Shown here in pieces: positions 51,838 through 61,094 of a stretch of 64,000 bases of DNA. A model generated the notes under the pieces. That model saw only the letters and a list, made by a program, of their open reading frames with translations, was not told the origin of the DNA and made no database searches. Both the position numbers and the translations under genes were made by a program. This DNA is from Streptomyces sp. SA15. Its GTDB lineage: Bacteria > Actinomycetota > Actinomycetes > Streptomycetales > Streptomycetaceae. Location of the stretch: NCBI RefSeq assembly GCF_002291145.1, contig NZ_NTGE01000126.1:62001-126000 (forward strand), written 5' to 3'. Each line of letters opens with the position of its first letter. Positions within the stretch are counted from its first letter, which is position 1.

Positions 51838-53454
51838 ATGGACTTCCTCACTCCCGCACTGGACGGCTTCGGCGTGGTCTTCGAGCCGCAGAACCTGCTG
51901 TACTGCCTGATCGGGGTGACACTCGGCATGCTGGTCGGCGTGCTGCCCGGCCTCGGCCCGGCCGCCACCATCGCCATCCTGCTGCCGGTCACGTACACCC
52001 TCGAACCGGCCTCGGCGATCATCCTGCTCGCCGGCATCTTCTACGGCGCCCAGTACGGCGGCACGGTCACCTCGGTGCTGCTCCGCCTGCCCGGAGAGGC
52101 CTCGACGGTGGTGACCGCCATCGACGGCTACGAGATGGCCCGCGCGGGCCGGGCCGGATCCGCGCTCGGCATCGCCGCGATCGGCTCCTTCATCGGCGGC
52201 ACCGTAGGCATCGTCGGACTGACCGTGGCGGCCCCGTTGGTGGCGGGCTGGGCTCTGGCCTTCGGCCCGCCGGAGTACGCCGCGCTCGCGCTGCTCGGCA
52301 TCCTGATGATCTCCACCCTGAGCACCGGATCCCTGCGCCGCAGCCTCCTTGCGGGCAGCATCGGGCTGCTGCTCGCCACCGTGGGCCGCGACCCGCTCCT
52401 GGGCAGCGCTCGCTACACGTTCGGCAGCGACCAACTCGCCGACGGGCTCGACTTCGTCATCCTCGCCATGGGCCTGTTCGGCATCGGCGAGATCCTGCAC
52501 AGCCTCGAGCGCCTCCGCCAGGGCGCCCCGCCGGAGCCCCGCGTCGGCCGGGCCCGGCCCAGCCGGGCGGAGTTCCTGCAGTCGAGGTGGGCGATCGCCC
52601 GAGGGACGGTGGTGGGCTTCCTCCTCGGCATCCTTCCCGGCGGCGGCGCCACGATGTCCTCGATGGTCGCGTACACGGTCGAGAAGCGCTCCTCAAGGAC
52701 TCCCGAGCGGTTCGGCAAGGGCGCGATCGAGGGGGTCGCGGGTCCGGAGGCGGCCAACAACACCGCCGCCACCTCCTCGTTCATTCCACTGCTCACCCTC
52801 GGCATCCCGGCCAACGCGACCATGGCCGTCATGTTCGGCGCCCTGCTGCTGGCGGGCGTGACCCCGGGCCCGCAGATGATCGACGAACATCCCGAGGTGT
52901 TCTGGGGCGTCATCGACTCCATGTACATCGGGAACCTGTTCCTGATCATCCTCAGCATGCCGCTGATCGGGCTGTTCGTCCGCGTGCTGCGCGTCCGGGC
53001 CAGCGTCCTGGCGCCGCTGACCGTGCTCATCACCATGATCGGCGTCTACACGATCCGCTCCAGCATGTTCGACATGCTCGCCGTGGTCGTGCTCGGCGTC
53101 GTCGGCTACCTGATGAAGAAGGTCGGATTGCCACCCGGCCCGCTCGTCCTCGCCTTCGTGCTCGGCAACCTGCTGGAGACAGACTTCCGGCGCTCGATGC
53201 GGATGTTCGACGGCGACGTGACCGGCTTCCTGGGCCGCCCCGTCTCCGCCACGCTGCTCGCCTTCGTGGTCGTCTTCACGGTCGCCGTGCCCCTCCTCAG
53301 CCTCCGCAAGAAACGTCGGCAGCCCGGACCTCCCGACACCCCCGAGCCCGTCCCCCACCCCGACACCAAGACCACCCAGGAGCGAACCCCGGACCACCCC
53401 CGTACGGCGGCCGAACCCGGCGGCCCCAGCGAGGAGCCACAGCATCCGGGCTGA
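51838..53454 (+). CDS. tctA: Tripartite tricarboxylate transporter large membrane subunit
   Basis: 538 residues, TctA family with about twelve helices. Signature blocks: GVTLGMLVGVLPGLGPAATI, AQYGGTVTSVLLRLPGEAST, GFLLGILPGGGATMSSMVAY and PEAANNTAATSSFIPLLTLG. A proline-rich cytoplasmic tail ends the protein. It follows tctB by 24 bases. The order C-B-A is complete and the operon appears intact. Confidence 0.93.
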   Translation: MDFLTPALDGFGVVFEPQNLLYCLIGVTLGMLVGVLPGLGPAATIAILLPVTYTLEPASAIILLAGIFYGAQYGGTVTSVLLRLPGEASTVVTAIDGYEMARAGRAGSALGIAAIGSFIGGTVGIVGLTVAAPLVAGWALAFGPPEYAALALLGILMISTLSTGSLRRSLLAGSIGLLLATVGRDPLLGSARYTFGSDQLADGLDFVILAMGLFGIGEILHSLERLRQGAPPEPRVGRARPSRAEFLQSRWAIARGTVVGFLLGILPGGGATMSSMVAYTVEKRSSRTPERFGKGAIEGVAGPEAANNTAATSSFIPLLTLGIPANATMAVMFGALLLAGVTPGPQMIDEHPEVFWGVIDSMYIGNLFLIILSMPLIGLFVRVLRVRASVLAPLTVLITMIGVYTIRSSMFDMLAVVVLGVVGYLMKKVGLPPGPLVLAFVLGNLLETDFRRSMRMFDGDVTGFLGRPVSATLLAFVVVFTVAVPLLSLRKKRRQPGPPDTPEPVPHPDTKTTQERTPDHPRTAAEPGGPSEEPQHPG

Positions 53455-53582
53455 GCCCTGGACCGGGCCGTGAGGACGGCGCAGCTCGGCAAGCCAGGCG
53501 GGCTGTCACCCAGCCCGGCAGGGGTCCCGGTCATGTGCTGCTCGTGCGCGCCGGGACGTCGGGCGGTCACGCCGACGCGTTC

Positions 53583-54000
53583 TCAGCGCGGGCCCTGGTC
53601 GTCATCCTTCTGGCGGCGGCGGTTCTGCTCGAGTCGTTCCTGTAGTTCGGCGGCGTACGTCAGCGCGGTGTGGTGCCGGTTGACGGATTCGTACCCGCCG
53701 GTGCGGCGCCCTCTCAGGTCCTGGCCGAGGTGTGCGGCGAGCGTGCCGGGCCCGAACGGTGAGGAGACGGCCTCGATGTACTCAAGAAGGTGCTCGAGCG
53801 CCGCTACCTCGCTGGCGCATCGGCAGGTCGATGACCGGATCGGGGCCCTGGACCGCCAGGGCGCCGAGCACGCGGTCCTGGTAGGTCCGTGCCTGGGCCT
53901 GGGTGAATCGCGGACCGGGCGCATGGGCCGGGGAGGTGGTGGGCGGTACGAACGGAGCCAGACGCTTCAGCAGATCCGGGAAGTCGCCGCCCTCCTGGCG
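53583..54000 (-). pseudogene. Unrecognised frame, probably frameshifted remnant
   Basis: Two minus-strand frames read as one sequence if shifted near 53820: FTQAQARTYQDRVLGALAVQ and GPDPVIDLPMRQ, then EVAALEHLLEYIEAVSSPFG, LAAHLGQDLRGRRTGG and LTYAAELQERLEQNRRRQ to a stop. I do not recognise the family. Amphipathic character and a charged tail suggest a small cytoplasmic protein. Confidence 0.35.
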
Positions 54001-54683
54001 GTAGTACGGGCGTTCCGTGCTGCCGGCCTGGGCTGGATCAAGGCGAACTGCGCAGAGGAATACTGCCCTCGGCGGGGTTCGGGGAGCAAACTCCAGACAG
54101 CGGACGCGACCGCTCCCGGCGAACCATGAAACGCGACAGACGCCTCTGCCACCGCACGTGCCCGCAACGGGAGTGGCTCGGGTATCCGCGCCGGCGGAAG
54201 AAGGGCAGCGGTTGCGGTGGGTCCGAGCAGGTGCTCGCGGTAGAGCCGGTTCAGGGCGGCCACCTGCTCCGGACCGGCGATCGCCGAGTTGATGTTGAAC
54301 TCGACGACCTTGGGCGTACGACCGCTCAGCACGATGTCCGGGCGCACGGAGTCGAGCGCGAAGCGGTTCTGTCGATGACTGTCGGTCAGCAGCGACTCCC
54401 CAGGGCGCTCGTAGTTCAGCAGCTGTTCGAGCTCGAAGGTGCTGCACCCGCGCGCCATGCAGCTTCTGACCAGCAATCGGCGCAGGCGACGGCTGATCCG
54501 TGCGAGACCGGTGAGGTCTCGCTGCGGGAGGTAGAGGGGGCGAACCGGGATCGGAGCCGCAGGATGCCGGTAGGGGCCGATCTTCATGGACTCGTCAACG
54601 CTCTCGGCTATGTGCCGCCCGGTGGCGGTGCCTTCCTGGCCGTCCAGCACATATGCGTCAAAGGAACCAGGTGTAATCGTCAT
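53967..54683 (-). CDS. ATP-grasp-related protein, short version
   Basis: 238 residues from ATG 54683, which overlaps the MFS stop as ATGA. The N-terminal half resembles the pre-ATP-grasp region of the 467-residue protein encoded two genes upstream: compare PDIVLSGRTPKVVEFNINSA with ADVLVQTGRPKFLEFNFGAC. After about 150 residues the similarity ends and the sequence becomes Ala/Arg-rich, with no ATP-binding half. It may be a truncated paralogue or, through its intact translational coupling, a retained non-catalytic partner. Function unknown. Confidence 0.6.
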   Translation of the reverse strand: MTITPGSFDAYVLDGQEGTATGRHIAESVDESMKIGPYRHPAAPIPVRPLYLPQRDLTGLARISRRLRRLLVRSCMARGCSTFELEQLLNYERPGESLLTDSHRQNRFALDSVRPDIVLSGRTPKVVEFNINSAIAGPEQVAALNRLYREHLLGPTATAALLPPARIPEPLPLRARAVAEASVAFHGSPGAVASAVWSLLPEPRRGQYSSAQFALIQPRPAARNARTTARRAATSRIC

Positions 54684-55956
54684 GTCGTCCTGGGCTGCTG
54701 GGCATCGAGCATGACTCGACGGCGGTGGACTGCGGGGAGGAAGAACAGGGCGAGGGCGCTCACCCCGCTCATGGACAGCAGCGCCACCGCGGGGCCCGTG
54801 CCCTGGCTGACCAGCCCCGCCACAACCGGCCCCAGCGGCAGCAGCCCCCAGGCGACGGTCCGGTACGAGGCGTTGGCGCGCCCCAGCACGGCGGGTGGCA
54901 GGCGGCGCTGCCGGTAGGACACCGTCACCACGTTCCAGATGATGACGGCCATGCTGTATCCCGTGACTGCGACGGCACAGCCCAGGAAGCTGGGAAGGAA
55001 GAACGGCAGCGCCAGACTCCCGGCTGCCAGGAAACGGGCTGTGAACACCAGCGTGGTCCTGGAGACCCGGTCGGAGACGATCGGCATGGCAGCGGCCGCG
55101 AGTACTCCGCCGAGGGAGCCGATCGTGTAGACGAGGCCGAACTCGAAGCTGTTGAGGTGTACCGGCCCACCGCCCAGCGCGAACAGGCTGAGCATCGCCT
55201 GCCAGCCGGCGAACGAGACCGCTCCGAAGCCGGTCATCACGAGGAAGACCCGCAGCAGCGGCTCGGACCAGACGGCGCGGATTCCGCTGAGGAACTCCGT
55301 CCGCATCGTCCCGTTGGTGGTCCTCTCGGGGCTCAACCGGGGTAGCCGCAGGCCCAGCAGGCCGGCGCCGAGGTAGCACCCGGCCGCGCCTGCCAGTGCC
55401 AGACCGGGGCCGATGCCGGCGACCAGACCGCCCAGAGCTGGACCGGCCATGCCGTGGAGCGTCTCGGCGATCATCGTCTGGCCTGAGTTCGCCTTCTCCA
55501 GCTCGTCACTCGCCACCAGCCGAGGCAGAGCTGTCTGCGCCGCGATGTCGTAGTACACCTCGCAGACGCCGACGACAGCAGCCGCGACGACGATCGCCAA
55601 CAGCGGCAGGAGCCCGGAGACGAACACCACGGCGAGCGCCGCCATCACGACGGAGCGCGTTATGTTGGCCGCGACGAGCAGCGAACGCAGCGCGCTGCGG
55701 TCCGCCAGTACGCCGATCGGCGTCGAAAGCAACGACCAGGGCAGAGTGCGGGCCAGCACCACCGCGCTCAGCGCGAGCGCGGACCGGGTCACGACAGTGT
55801 GATCACCGGAAAGAGCACGAGGCTCACACCGTCGGCGACGTTCGCGAAGCTGAAGGCGAGGAGCAGCCGGTTCAGCTGCGATCCAAGGCCTGTGGCCGAC
55901 CCCACCGGTCGGGCGTCCGGACGGCGCCGCGCCGCCCACTTCTCGAGAACATTCAC
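54680..55956 (-). pseudogene. MFS exporter with a frameshift near its N-terminus
   Basis: GTG 55956 overlaps the stop of the ATP-grasp gene (GTGA) and reads VLEKWAARRRPDARPVG, LLLAFSFANVADGVSLVLFP VIT, then hits TGA. A one-base shift at about 55800 continues the protein as TRSALALSAVVLARTLPWSL, STPIGVLADRSALRSLLVAA and on through about ten further helices (MTGFGAVSFAGWQAMLSLFA, GSLGGVLAAAAMPIVSDRVS). The total fits a 12-helix MFS_3-type transporter of about 425 residues, probably a product exporter for this cluster. Either a recent pseudogene or a sequencing error. Confidence 0.8.
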
Positions 55957-57356
55957 CACCCAGGCTCGACCGTCGGCGTGCCTGCCTGCTCGGCGGTCAC
56001 GACGCAGCCGAACGACAGGCCGTCACGGCTGCGCATCAGCCTGGCCGGTTCGTTCACGCCGGGTTGCTTCGTGTAGCAGCCGCCGCTCCGCTCGCCCACG
56101 CGGAATGGGCCGAGCAGCACCGGCGCCGTGACGTCGGTGAGCTCCTCGCGCTGGCGGTCCCAGTAGACCAGCGGCCAGGGATCGGGGGCGACGGCCTCCT
56201 GTACCACGTAGTCATCGCTTCGGACGACTTCCCGCAACAGTTGCTCCCAGTCGCCGGTCGACGTAGCGGAGCCGAGGATCACCCCCCGCGAGCCGAATGC
56301 GTTGCACGGCTTCAATACCGCGCTCTCCTGGTGCGTCGTTGCCCACTCGGCTGCGTCGACAACAGCGCCGCCGCGCCGGGCCGGCCCTTCCCGGAGCCGC
56401 GCGGTCCACGGGACGAAGTCGAGCAGGCGCTGCTGCGTCGGTGACAGGTCGCCGCGCTGGAACAGGTCGGCCATCAGGGCCTTGCTGGTGAACAACGCCG
56501 CGAGCTGGCTGCCGAAGAGCGCCACGTCGCTCTGCTCGAGCGCGGCGAGCCGGTCGGCATAATCATTGATCACGCGCTCGGAGGCCATGAAGTACTTGAC
56601 CGCCGCCGAGTAAGTGACGCCCTGCCAGTGGAGTCCGCCCGCGTCGATATCGACCTCGTCGAAGGGGACGAAGTCGCAGGGGACACCTTGCGCGCTGTGG
56701 TGGGCGGCCTCCAATTCGAAGGCCCGTAGCGAACCTTCGTCCCCGTCACGGGCGAAGCCCAGCAGCGCCACCCTGCCCCCATGCTCGGGGAGTTGGTCCG
56801 TCAGCCAGGCCAGTCGCGCCGCGAAGACAGACTGCGTGCTGATCCCGTGGGCACGGCGGACCTCAATGCCGGGACCGGACTCGAACAGAGCGCGGGTCAG
56901 TACCGGTGTGGATGTCGCACCGTTGAGGCAGGCGCCGAAGTTGAACTCGAGGAACTTGGGCCGCCCGGTCTGGACCAGCACGTCCGCGCGGGAGCAGCCG
57001 AGGACCCGGCCGAGCGGTTGTGCGGCCGGCAGGAACCACCGGGTGTCCTGCGAAACGCCGGTGTGATCCGCGAGCCGCCCGAAGTCCCCTGCCGCGATGT
57101 CCAATGCGTGGGAGACCAGCAGCCGCCCGAGCCGCGCGTTGAGCTCGTCGAGTCCGCGACCGCTCGCGGCGTCCACCACGAAGGGCTGCACCGGAAGCAG
57201 GTCGGTGTGCTGCCAGATGCCCAATTCGCGGCAGCTGTACTCGATTTCCCGTGCCAGCCGGGCAGCCTCGCCGCTGCCCAGGGCACCGAGCAAGCGCGCC
57301 CATTCGCGGTGGGCCGGGCCTGGCCGGAGGTCGACGGCAGACTCGTCGGCGTGCAT
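55953..57356 (-). CDS. ATP-grasp-like protein (glutathionylspermidine-synthase-like)
   Basis: 467 residues from ATG 57356, with AAGGGGAT upstream. A pre-ATP-grasp region (VLVQTGRPKFLEFNFGACLN) precedes ATP-binding features: SAVLKPCNAFGSRGVILGSA (phosphate-binding Lys and Gly/Ser loop), YVVQEAVAPDPWPLVYWDRQ and a late strand starting VGERSGGCYTKQPG. The pattern is that of circularly permuted or glutathionylspermidine-synthase-like ATP-grasp ligases, which form amide bonds through acyl phosphates. First gene of a three-gene minus-strand unit with tight overlaps, divergent from the NRPS, so an amide-forming step in the same natural product is a fair guess. The exact reaction is unknown. Confidence 0.6.
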   Translation of the reverse strand: MHADESAVDLRPGPAHREWARLLGALGSGEAARLAREIEYSCRELGIWQHTDLLPVQPFVVDAASGRGLDELNARLGRLLVSHALDIAAGDFGRLADHTGVSQDTRWFLPAAQPLGRVLGCSRADVLVQTGRPKFLEFNFGACLNGATSTPVLTRALFESGPGIEVRRAHGISTQSVFAARLAWLTDQLPEHGGRVALLGFARDGDEGSLRAFELEAAHHSAQGVPCDFVPFDEVDIDAGGLHWQGVTYSAAVKYFMASERVINDYADRLAALEQSDVALFGSQLAALFTSKALMADLFQRGDLSPTQQRLLDFVPWTARLREGPARRGGAVVDAAEWATTHQESAVLKPCNAFGSRGVILGSATSTGDWEQLLREVVRSDDYVVQEAVAPDPWPLVYWDRQREELTDVTAPVLLGPFRVGERSGGCYTKQPGVNEPARLMRSRDGLSFGCVVTAEQAGTPTVEPGW

Positions 57357-57623
57357 TAGGTGATCCCCTTCTTCATGCGCGGTCTTCAGTTCTCGGTGGT
57401 GTCTTGCCTGGTGACCAGCGTCCAGCGGCCAATGCCCTGATGGTGCGCGTGACGCAGACACGGTGGGCGGGCATCGGCGTGCCGCGCGTCTTGGAGGCCC
57501 GGACGGCGACGGTCAGGATGGAGAGCGAGTCCACTCGCCGCGTGAGTACTCCGAACCAGGCGCCTGTGCGAAGGCCGCCTCACTTCTCCTCCACGTCATC
57601 CTCTCTCTCTGCGAGGAAGCCAC

Positions 57624-57854
57624 ATGACCAACACCTCCAGCCCCCTGCCCAGTTCCGACGACCTTCGGGCCCGCGCCCTGGCCGCGCTCGCACGACTCGA
57701 CGTCACCGTGCCGGAAGGACCACGCTCCAGGCCGGTGCGAACGAAAGGTACCGCGGCTGATGCAAACCTCCGCTATATCACCTGCAACACTGACCGCTGT
57801 GTTCGGCGCTCGGGTCAGCCGACATCCTCAGCGCCTTGCCCTCCGGTCAGCTGA
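57624..57854 (+). CDS. Small ORF preceding the NRPS gene, function unknown
   Basis: 76 codons with a strong ribosome site (GCGAGGAAGCC) before ATG 57624. It reads SSDDLRARALAALARLDVTV, then RTKGTAADANLRYITCNTDR CVRRS and a Ser/Pro/Cys tail, and overlaps the NRPS start by 95 bases. It might be a coupling leader, a small partner protein, or the original NRPS N-terminus separated by a frameshift. The Cys-rich end could also suggest a precursor peptide, but overlap with another coding frame makes the tail unreliable evidence. Confidence 0.4.
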   Translation: MTNTSSPLPSSDDLRARALAALARLDVTVPEGPRSRPVRTKGTAADANLRYITCNTDRCVRRSGQPTSSAPCPPVS

Positions 57855-60534
57855 CGGGCAGTCCTGGTCCTACTCCGAACTTCGCTCCGAGGCTGTCGCC
57901 CTGGCTGCGGACCTGGCCCGACTCGGCGTCCGCCGCGGCGATCGCGTCGCTGTCCTGGGCGGACGCACCGCCGACACCGTTGTCGGGCTGCTCGGTGTTC
58001 TCCACGCCGGTGCTGCTTACTGCGTGCTCGATCCGGGTGTTCCCCTGTCCCGCCGTAACCTGATCCTGTCCGATCTCGCCCCGGCTGCGCTGGTGGCCAC
58101 GGACCCAGACAGCGAAACCTCGGCTCCCGGCTCTCCGCCGCTTGCTCGGCTTCCTCGTGGAGCCGGCCCCGCCGACCCCTCGTGGCAGCCGGTCGACGGC
58201 GACGCAAGCGACCTTGCCTACGTCATCTACACTTCCGGGTCCACGGGCGTCCCGAAGGGCATCACGGTCGAGCACGGCAGCGTGCTCAACATGCTGCGTT
58301 CGTACGAGGTGTTGGCGCCGGCGCCGCAGGCGTTCGCGGCAAGTCTCCTGGCGCCATCGTCGTTCGATGTGTCGGTGTGGGAGATCTTCTCCACCCTTCT
58401 GTACGGCGGCTCACTGTACGTTCCCGGACAGGGGTGCCTCCTGGACGGCGACGCCTTGTGGCGTTTCCTGGACGGCGACGCGATCCGCAGCGCCTATGTG
58501 CCCCCGGGGCTGCTCGCCCCCCTTGTCCTCGCCGCGGAACGGGAGGGGACGGGACGGCTGGCTCGGCTCCTGGTAGGAGTGGAGCCGATTCCTCAGGGGC
58601 TACTGGCCCGGTTGCAGGCAGCCGTGACCGGGCTACGGATCGTCAACGGATACGGCCCGACCGAGACCACCATCACTGCGACACTGCACCTGGTGGGTCC
58701 GGTCGACGACCCTCACCACAGGGTGCCCATCGGCCGCGCTGTCGCTGGTTCCACGGTCGAGGTCGTCGACGAGTTGTTGCGTCCGGTGCCCGAGGGCGAG
58801 GTCGGCGAGATCCTGGTCTCCGGTTCATGCCTCGCCCGTGGCTACCTGGACGGGACCAGCCGGGGGTTCGTCGAGGTCGGGGGCAGGCGTGCCTTCCGCA
58901 CCGGCGACTTCGGGCGGTATCTACCCGGAGGCATCCTGGAGTTCAGCGGCCGCCGGGACGGGCAGGTCAAGCTGAGGGGGTTTCGGGTCGAGGTCGCCGA
59001 GATCGAGGCCGTCCTCAACGCAGTGGAGGGCGTCCGCCGTGGCATCGTGCTCGTCACGGGGGAGGCCGGCGCGAAGCGCCTGGTTGCGGCTGTCGAGGCG
59101 TCCCCACGGGTGCGGGGCGTCGACGTGCGGTGGCTCCTGGCTGACCAACTGCCCCCGCACGCGATGCCTTCCCGGGTCCTGGTCCTGCGTGCGTTCCCGC
59201 TGACAGCCAACGGAAAGGTGGACACCGATGTGCTGCTGGCCATGGACGGCGAACGCCCCGACGACGCAAAGCCGTTCGTGGCTCCACGGACGGAGTGGGA
59301 GAGTCAGGTTGCCACCGTGTGGTCTGAGGTGCTGGGCATCAAGCCCATCGGTATCGAGGACGACTTCCACGGGCTAGGCGGCACTTCACTGGACGCGGTA
59401 CACATCGCCGTGCGCCTTCGGGACTACGAGCGGCCCGTGTCAGCGGCGGCCATCCTGTCTGGTCTCACCATCCGAGCCTTGGCCGATGGAGGCACGACCG
59501 ACCAGCCTGTGAAGGCGATGCCTGTCGGCTCGGGAACCTACCCCGCCAGCCGGGCTCAGGAAGGGTTGTGGGCGTGGCGTGAGTTGCACGACGATGCCGC
59601 GACAACCACGGTCGTCCACGCCATTCGGCTGGAGGGGCGAGTGGACGTGGCGCGGATGCGCCGTGGGTTCGCTGCCGTCGTGGCGCGCCAGGAGGCTTTG
59701 CGCACCACGTTCGCTCTGGGTGCTGACGACCGGCTGGAGCAGCGAGTCTCCGTGCCCCCGGCGGCGGTGGACCTCCCCGTTGTCCGTGTGAGATCCGAGG
59801 ACGAGGTCGACGAACTGCTCCGACGCCGTCTCGACGAGCGTTTCGACGTGGCGGTCCGACCGTGGGCAGCCGAGTTGGTGCTTGGCGATGGGTGCGCGGC
59901 GTTCGTCCTCGCCGCCGACCACATGGTGTTCGACGGCGAATCAGCGGAGATCCTCCAACGAGACCTCACCGTGGCGTACGACGATCCGGGGACCGCGCTA
60001 CGACCGGTGAGCGGACCCGCTGCGCTGCGCCCCCTGTTGACCCCGGGGCCGGAGCGACGCGCTGTTCTACGTGCGCACTGGCGTAAGGCGCTGGCCGACT
60101 TCCGCGACCGGCCTGCGTTGCCTCTGCCCGCATCACCGGTCCCGGCAGGCCGGAGGGTGCATGTGCTGAAGCGTGAGGTTTCCGCAGCGACCTGGGAAGC
60201 GGTCGTAGAACTGGCGAAGCAAGCAGGAACGACGCCGTTCGTGGTGGTACTCGCCGCGCTGAAGGCATTCCTGCGGCAGCGTGCCGGCGCTTCGTCCCAG
60301 ACGGTGGCGATCGCCGTCTCGCAGCGTCGGCTGGCGGGCTCCGAAGACGCGATCGGCCACTTCGTCAATCTGGTACCCGTGTGCGACCTGGTCGCCGGGG
60401 ACACCTCCGCGCGGCTGTCCTTCGCGGACTACCTCGGGAGGGTGGCGGAACTCGCCCGGCAGGCGGTTGAGCACAGTGACCTCGCCTACGAGGACATTTT
60501 GGGAGATCTCCCGGGACCACCCACCCCCGGCTAA
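57760..60534 (+). CDS. Nonribosomal peptide synthetase, A-T-C module (stops early)
   Basis: 924 residues to an in-frame TAA. Adenylation domain about 10-490: SDLAYVIYTSGSTGVPKGIT (A3), APSSFDVSVWEIFSTLLYGG (A4), RIVNGYGPTETTI (A5), FRTGDFGRYLPGG (A7), GRRDGQVKLRGFRVEVAEIE (A8) and PLTANGKVD (A10). Carrier domain about 510-590 with phosphopantetheine Ser in FHGLGGTSLDAVHI. Condensation domain from about 600: YPASRAQEGLWAW, then the active site AADHMVFDGES, where the second His of HHxxxDG is kept and the first is Asp, and IGHFVNLVPV. The last part of the C domain lies beyond the stop in the same frame. A single module with unusual A-T-C order implies a dipeptide-like product or a stand-alone partner. 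Confidence 0.88.
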   Translation: MQTSAISPATLTAVFGARVSRHPQRLALRSADGQSWSYSELRSEAVALAADLARLGVRRGDRVAVLGGRTADTVVGLLGVLHAGAAYCVLDPGVPLSRRNLILSDLAPAALVATDPDSETSAPGSPPLARLPRGAGPADPSWQPVDGDASDLAYVIYTSGSTGVPKGITVEHGSVLNMLRSYEVLAPAPQAFAASLLAPSSFDVSVWEIFSTLLYGGSLYVPGQGCLLDGDALWRFLDGDAIRSAYVPPGLLAPLVLAAEREGTGRLARLLVGVEPIPQGLLARLQAAVTGLRIVNGYGPTETTITATLHLVGPVDDPHHRVPIGRAVAGSTVEVVDELLRPVPEGEVGEILVSGSCLARGYLDGTSRGFVEVGGRRAFRTGDFGRYLPGGILEFSGRRDGQVKLRGFRVEVAEIEAVLNAVEGVRRGIVLVTGEAGAKRLVAAVEASPRVRGVDVRWLLADQLPPHAMPSRVLVLRAFPLTANGKVDTDVLLAMDGERPDDAKPFVAPRTEWESQVATVWSEVLGIKPIGIEDDFHGLGGTSLDAVHIAVRLRDYERPVSAAAILSGLTIRALADGGTTDQPVKAMPVGSGTYPASRAQEGLWAWRELHDDAATTTVVHAIRLEGRVDVARMRRGFAAVVARQEALRTTFALGADDRLEQRVSVPPAAVDLPVVRVRSEDEVDELLRRRLDERFDVAVRPWAAELVLGDGCAAFVLAADHMVFDGESAEILQRDLTVAYDDPGTALRPVSGPAALRPLLTPGPERRAVLRAHWRKALADFRDRPALPLPASPVPAGRRVHVLKREVSAATWEAVVELAKQAGTTPFVVVLAALKAFLRQRAGASSQTVAIAVSQRRLAGSEDAIGHFVNLVPVCDLVAGDTSARLSFADYLGRVAELARQAVEHSDLAYEDILGDLPGPPTPG

Positions 60535-60870
60535 CCGGGCCTGGCCCGGGTGGTCCTGAGCCAGCAGGTTCAGGAGGCTGCGCGACCGGGCGTGGCCGCG
60601 GACGGCCTGAGTTTCCGGCCATGGCATGGGGTTCCGGTCAACGCCATGTACGACCTGACGGTCTTCCTCACGGAGGCGGACGGGGCGGGTTCGAGGCGCA
60701 TCGAGTGGGCGATGGATGTGGCCAAAGCCCTCAAGTGGTCGCCGGAGCGTACGGCCGATGCCTTCGCGGCGTTCCTGGACGCCGCGGTCGCGGCACCGCT
60801 GACGGCGATCACGGGCCTGGAGCCGCTCACCTCGCAGGAGCAGGAGATCGGAGGAACACCTTCGGGTGCC
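60535..60870 (+). pseudogene. Detached end of the NRPS condensation domain
   Basis: In the same frame after TAA 60532-60534: PGLARVVLSQQVQEAARPGV, GVPVNAMYDLTVFLTEADGA, EWAMDVAKALKWSPERTADA and ending LEPLTSQEQE. This is the normal final segment of a condensation domain, so the stop is a nonsense change (or a sequencing error) rather than a natural end. After about 60860 the frame becomes meaningless. Confidence 0.8.
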
Positions 60871-60886
60871 GCAGCCGAGTCGTCGT

Positions 60887-60954
60887 GGGGCGTCGGGCGG
60901 CCAATCAGTGGAAGCCACAGATGGCAGAACCTTGAAAGCCACACCCGACGCCCC
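60887..60954. terminator. Stem-loop after the NRPS
   Basis: GGGGCGTCGGG (60887-60897) pairs with CCCGACGCCCC (60944-60954), loop 46 bases containing a smaller GTGGAAGCCAC-type hairpin. It lies just after the end of NRPS homology. Confidence 0.55.
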
Positions 60955-61094
60955 TGGGTGGGAGAACCATACGAAGGGCTCGCCCTGTCCCGGTCAGCAA
61001 CGTAGGGAACCTTGAGGGCCGGTTTTGCTGGGGCACGGAGCTTGGCCGGCGCGGATATTACAAGCTCAGGGAACCTCGGAGAAGGAGCACCCGT

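Noticed and set aside
57780..57854. Cys-rich tail of the small ORF as a ribosomal peptide natural-product core
   Set aside because: The tail overlaps the NRPS coding frame, so its composition is constrained by that gene; there is no maturation enzyme clearly matched to it.
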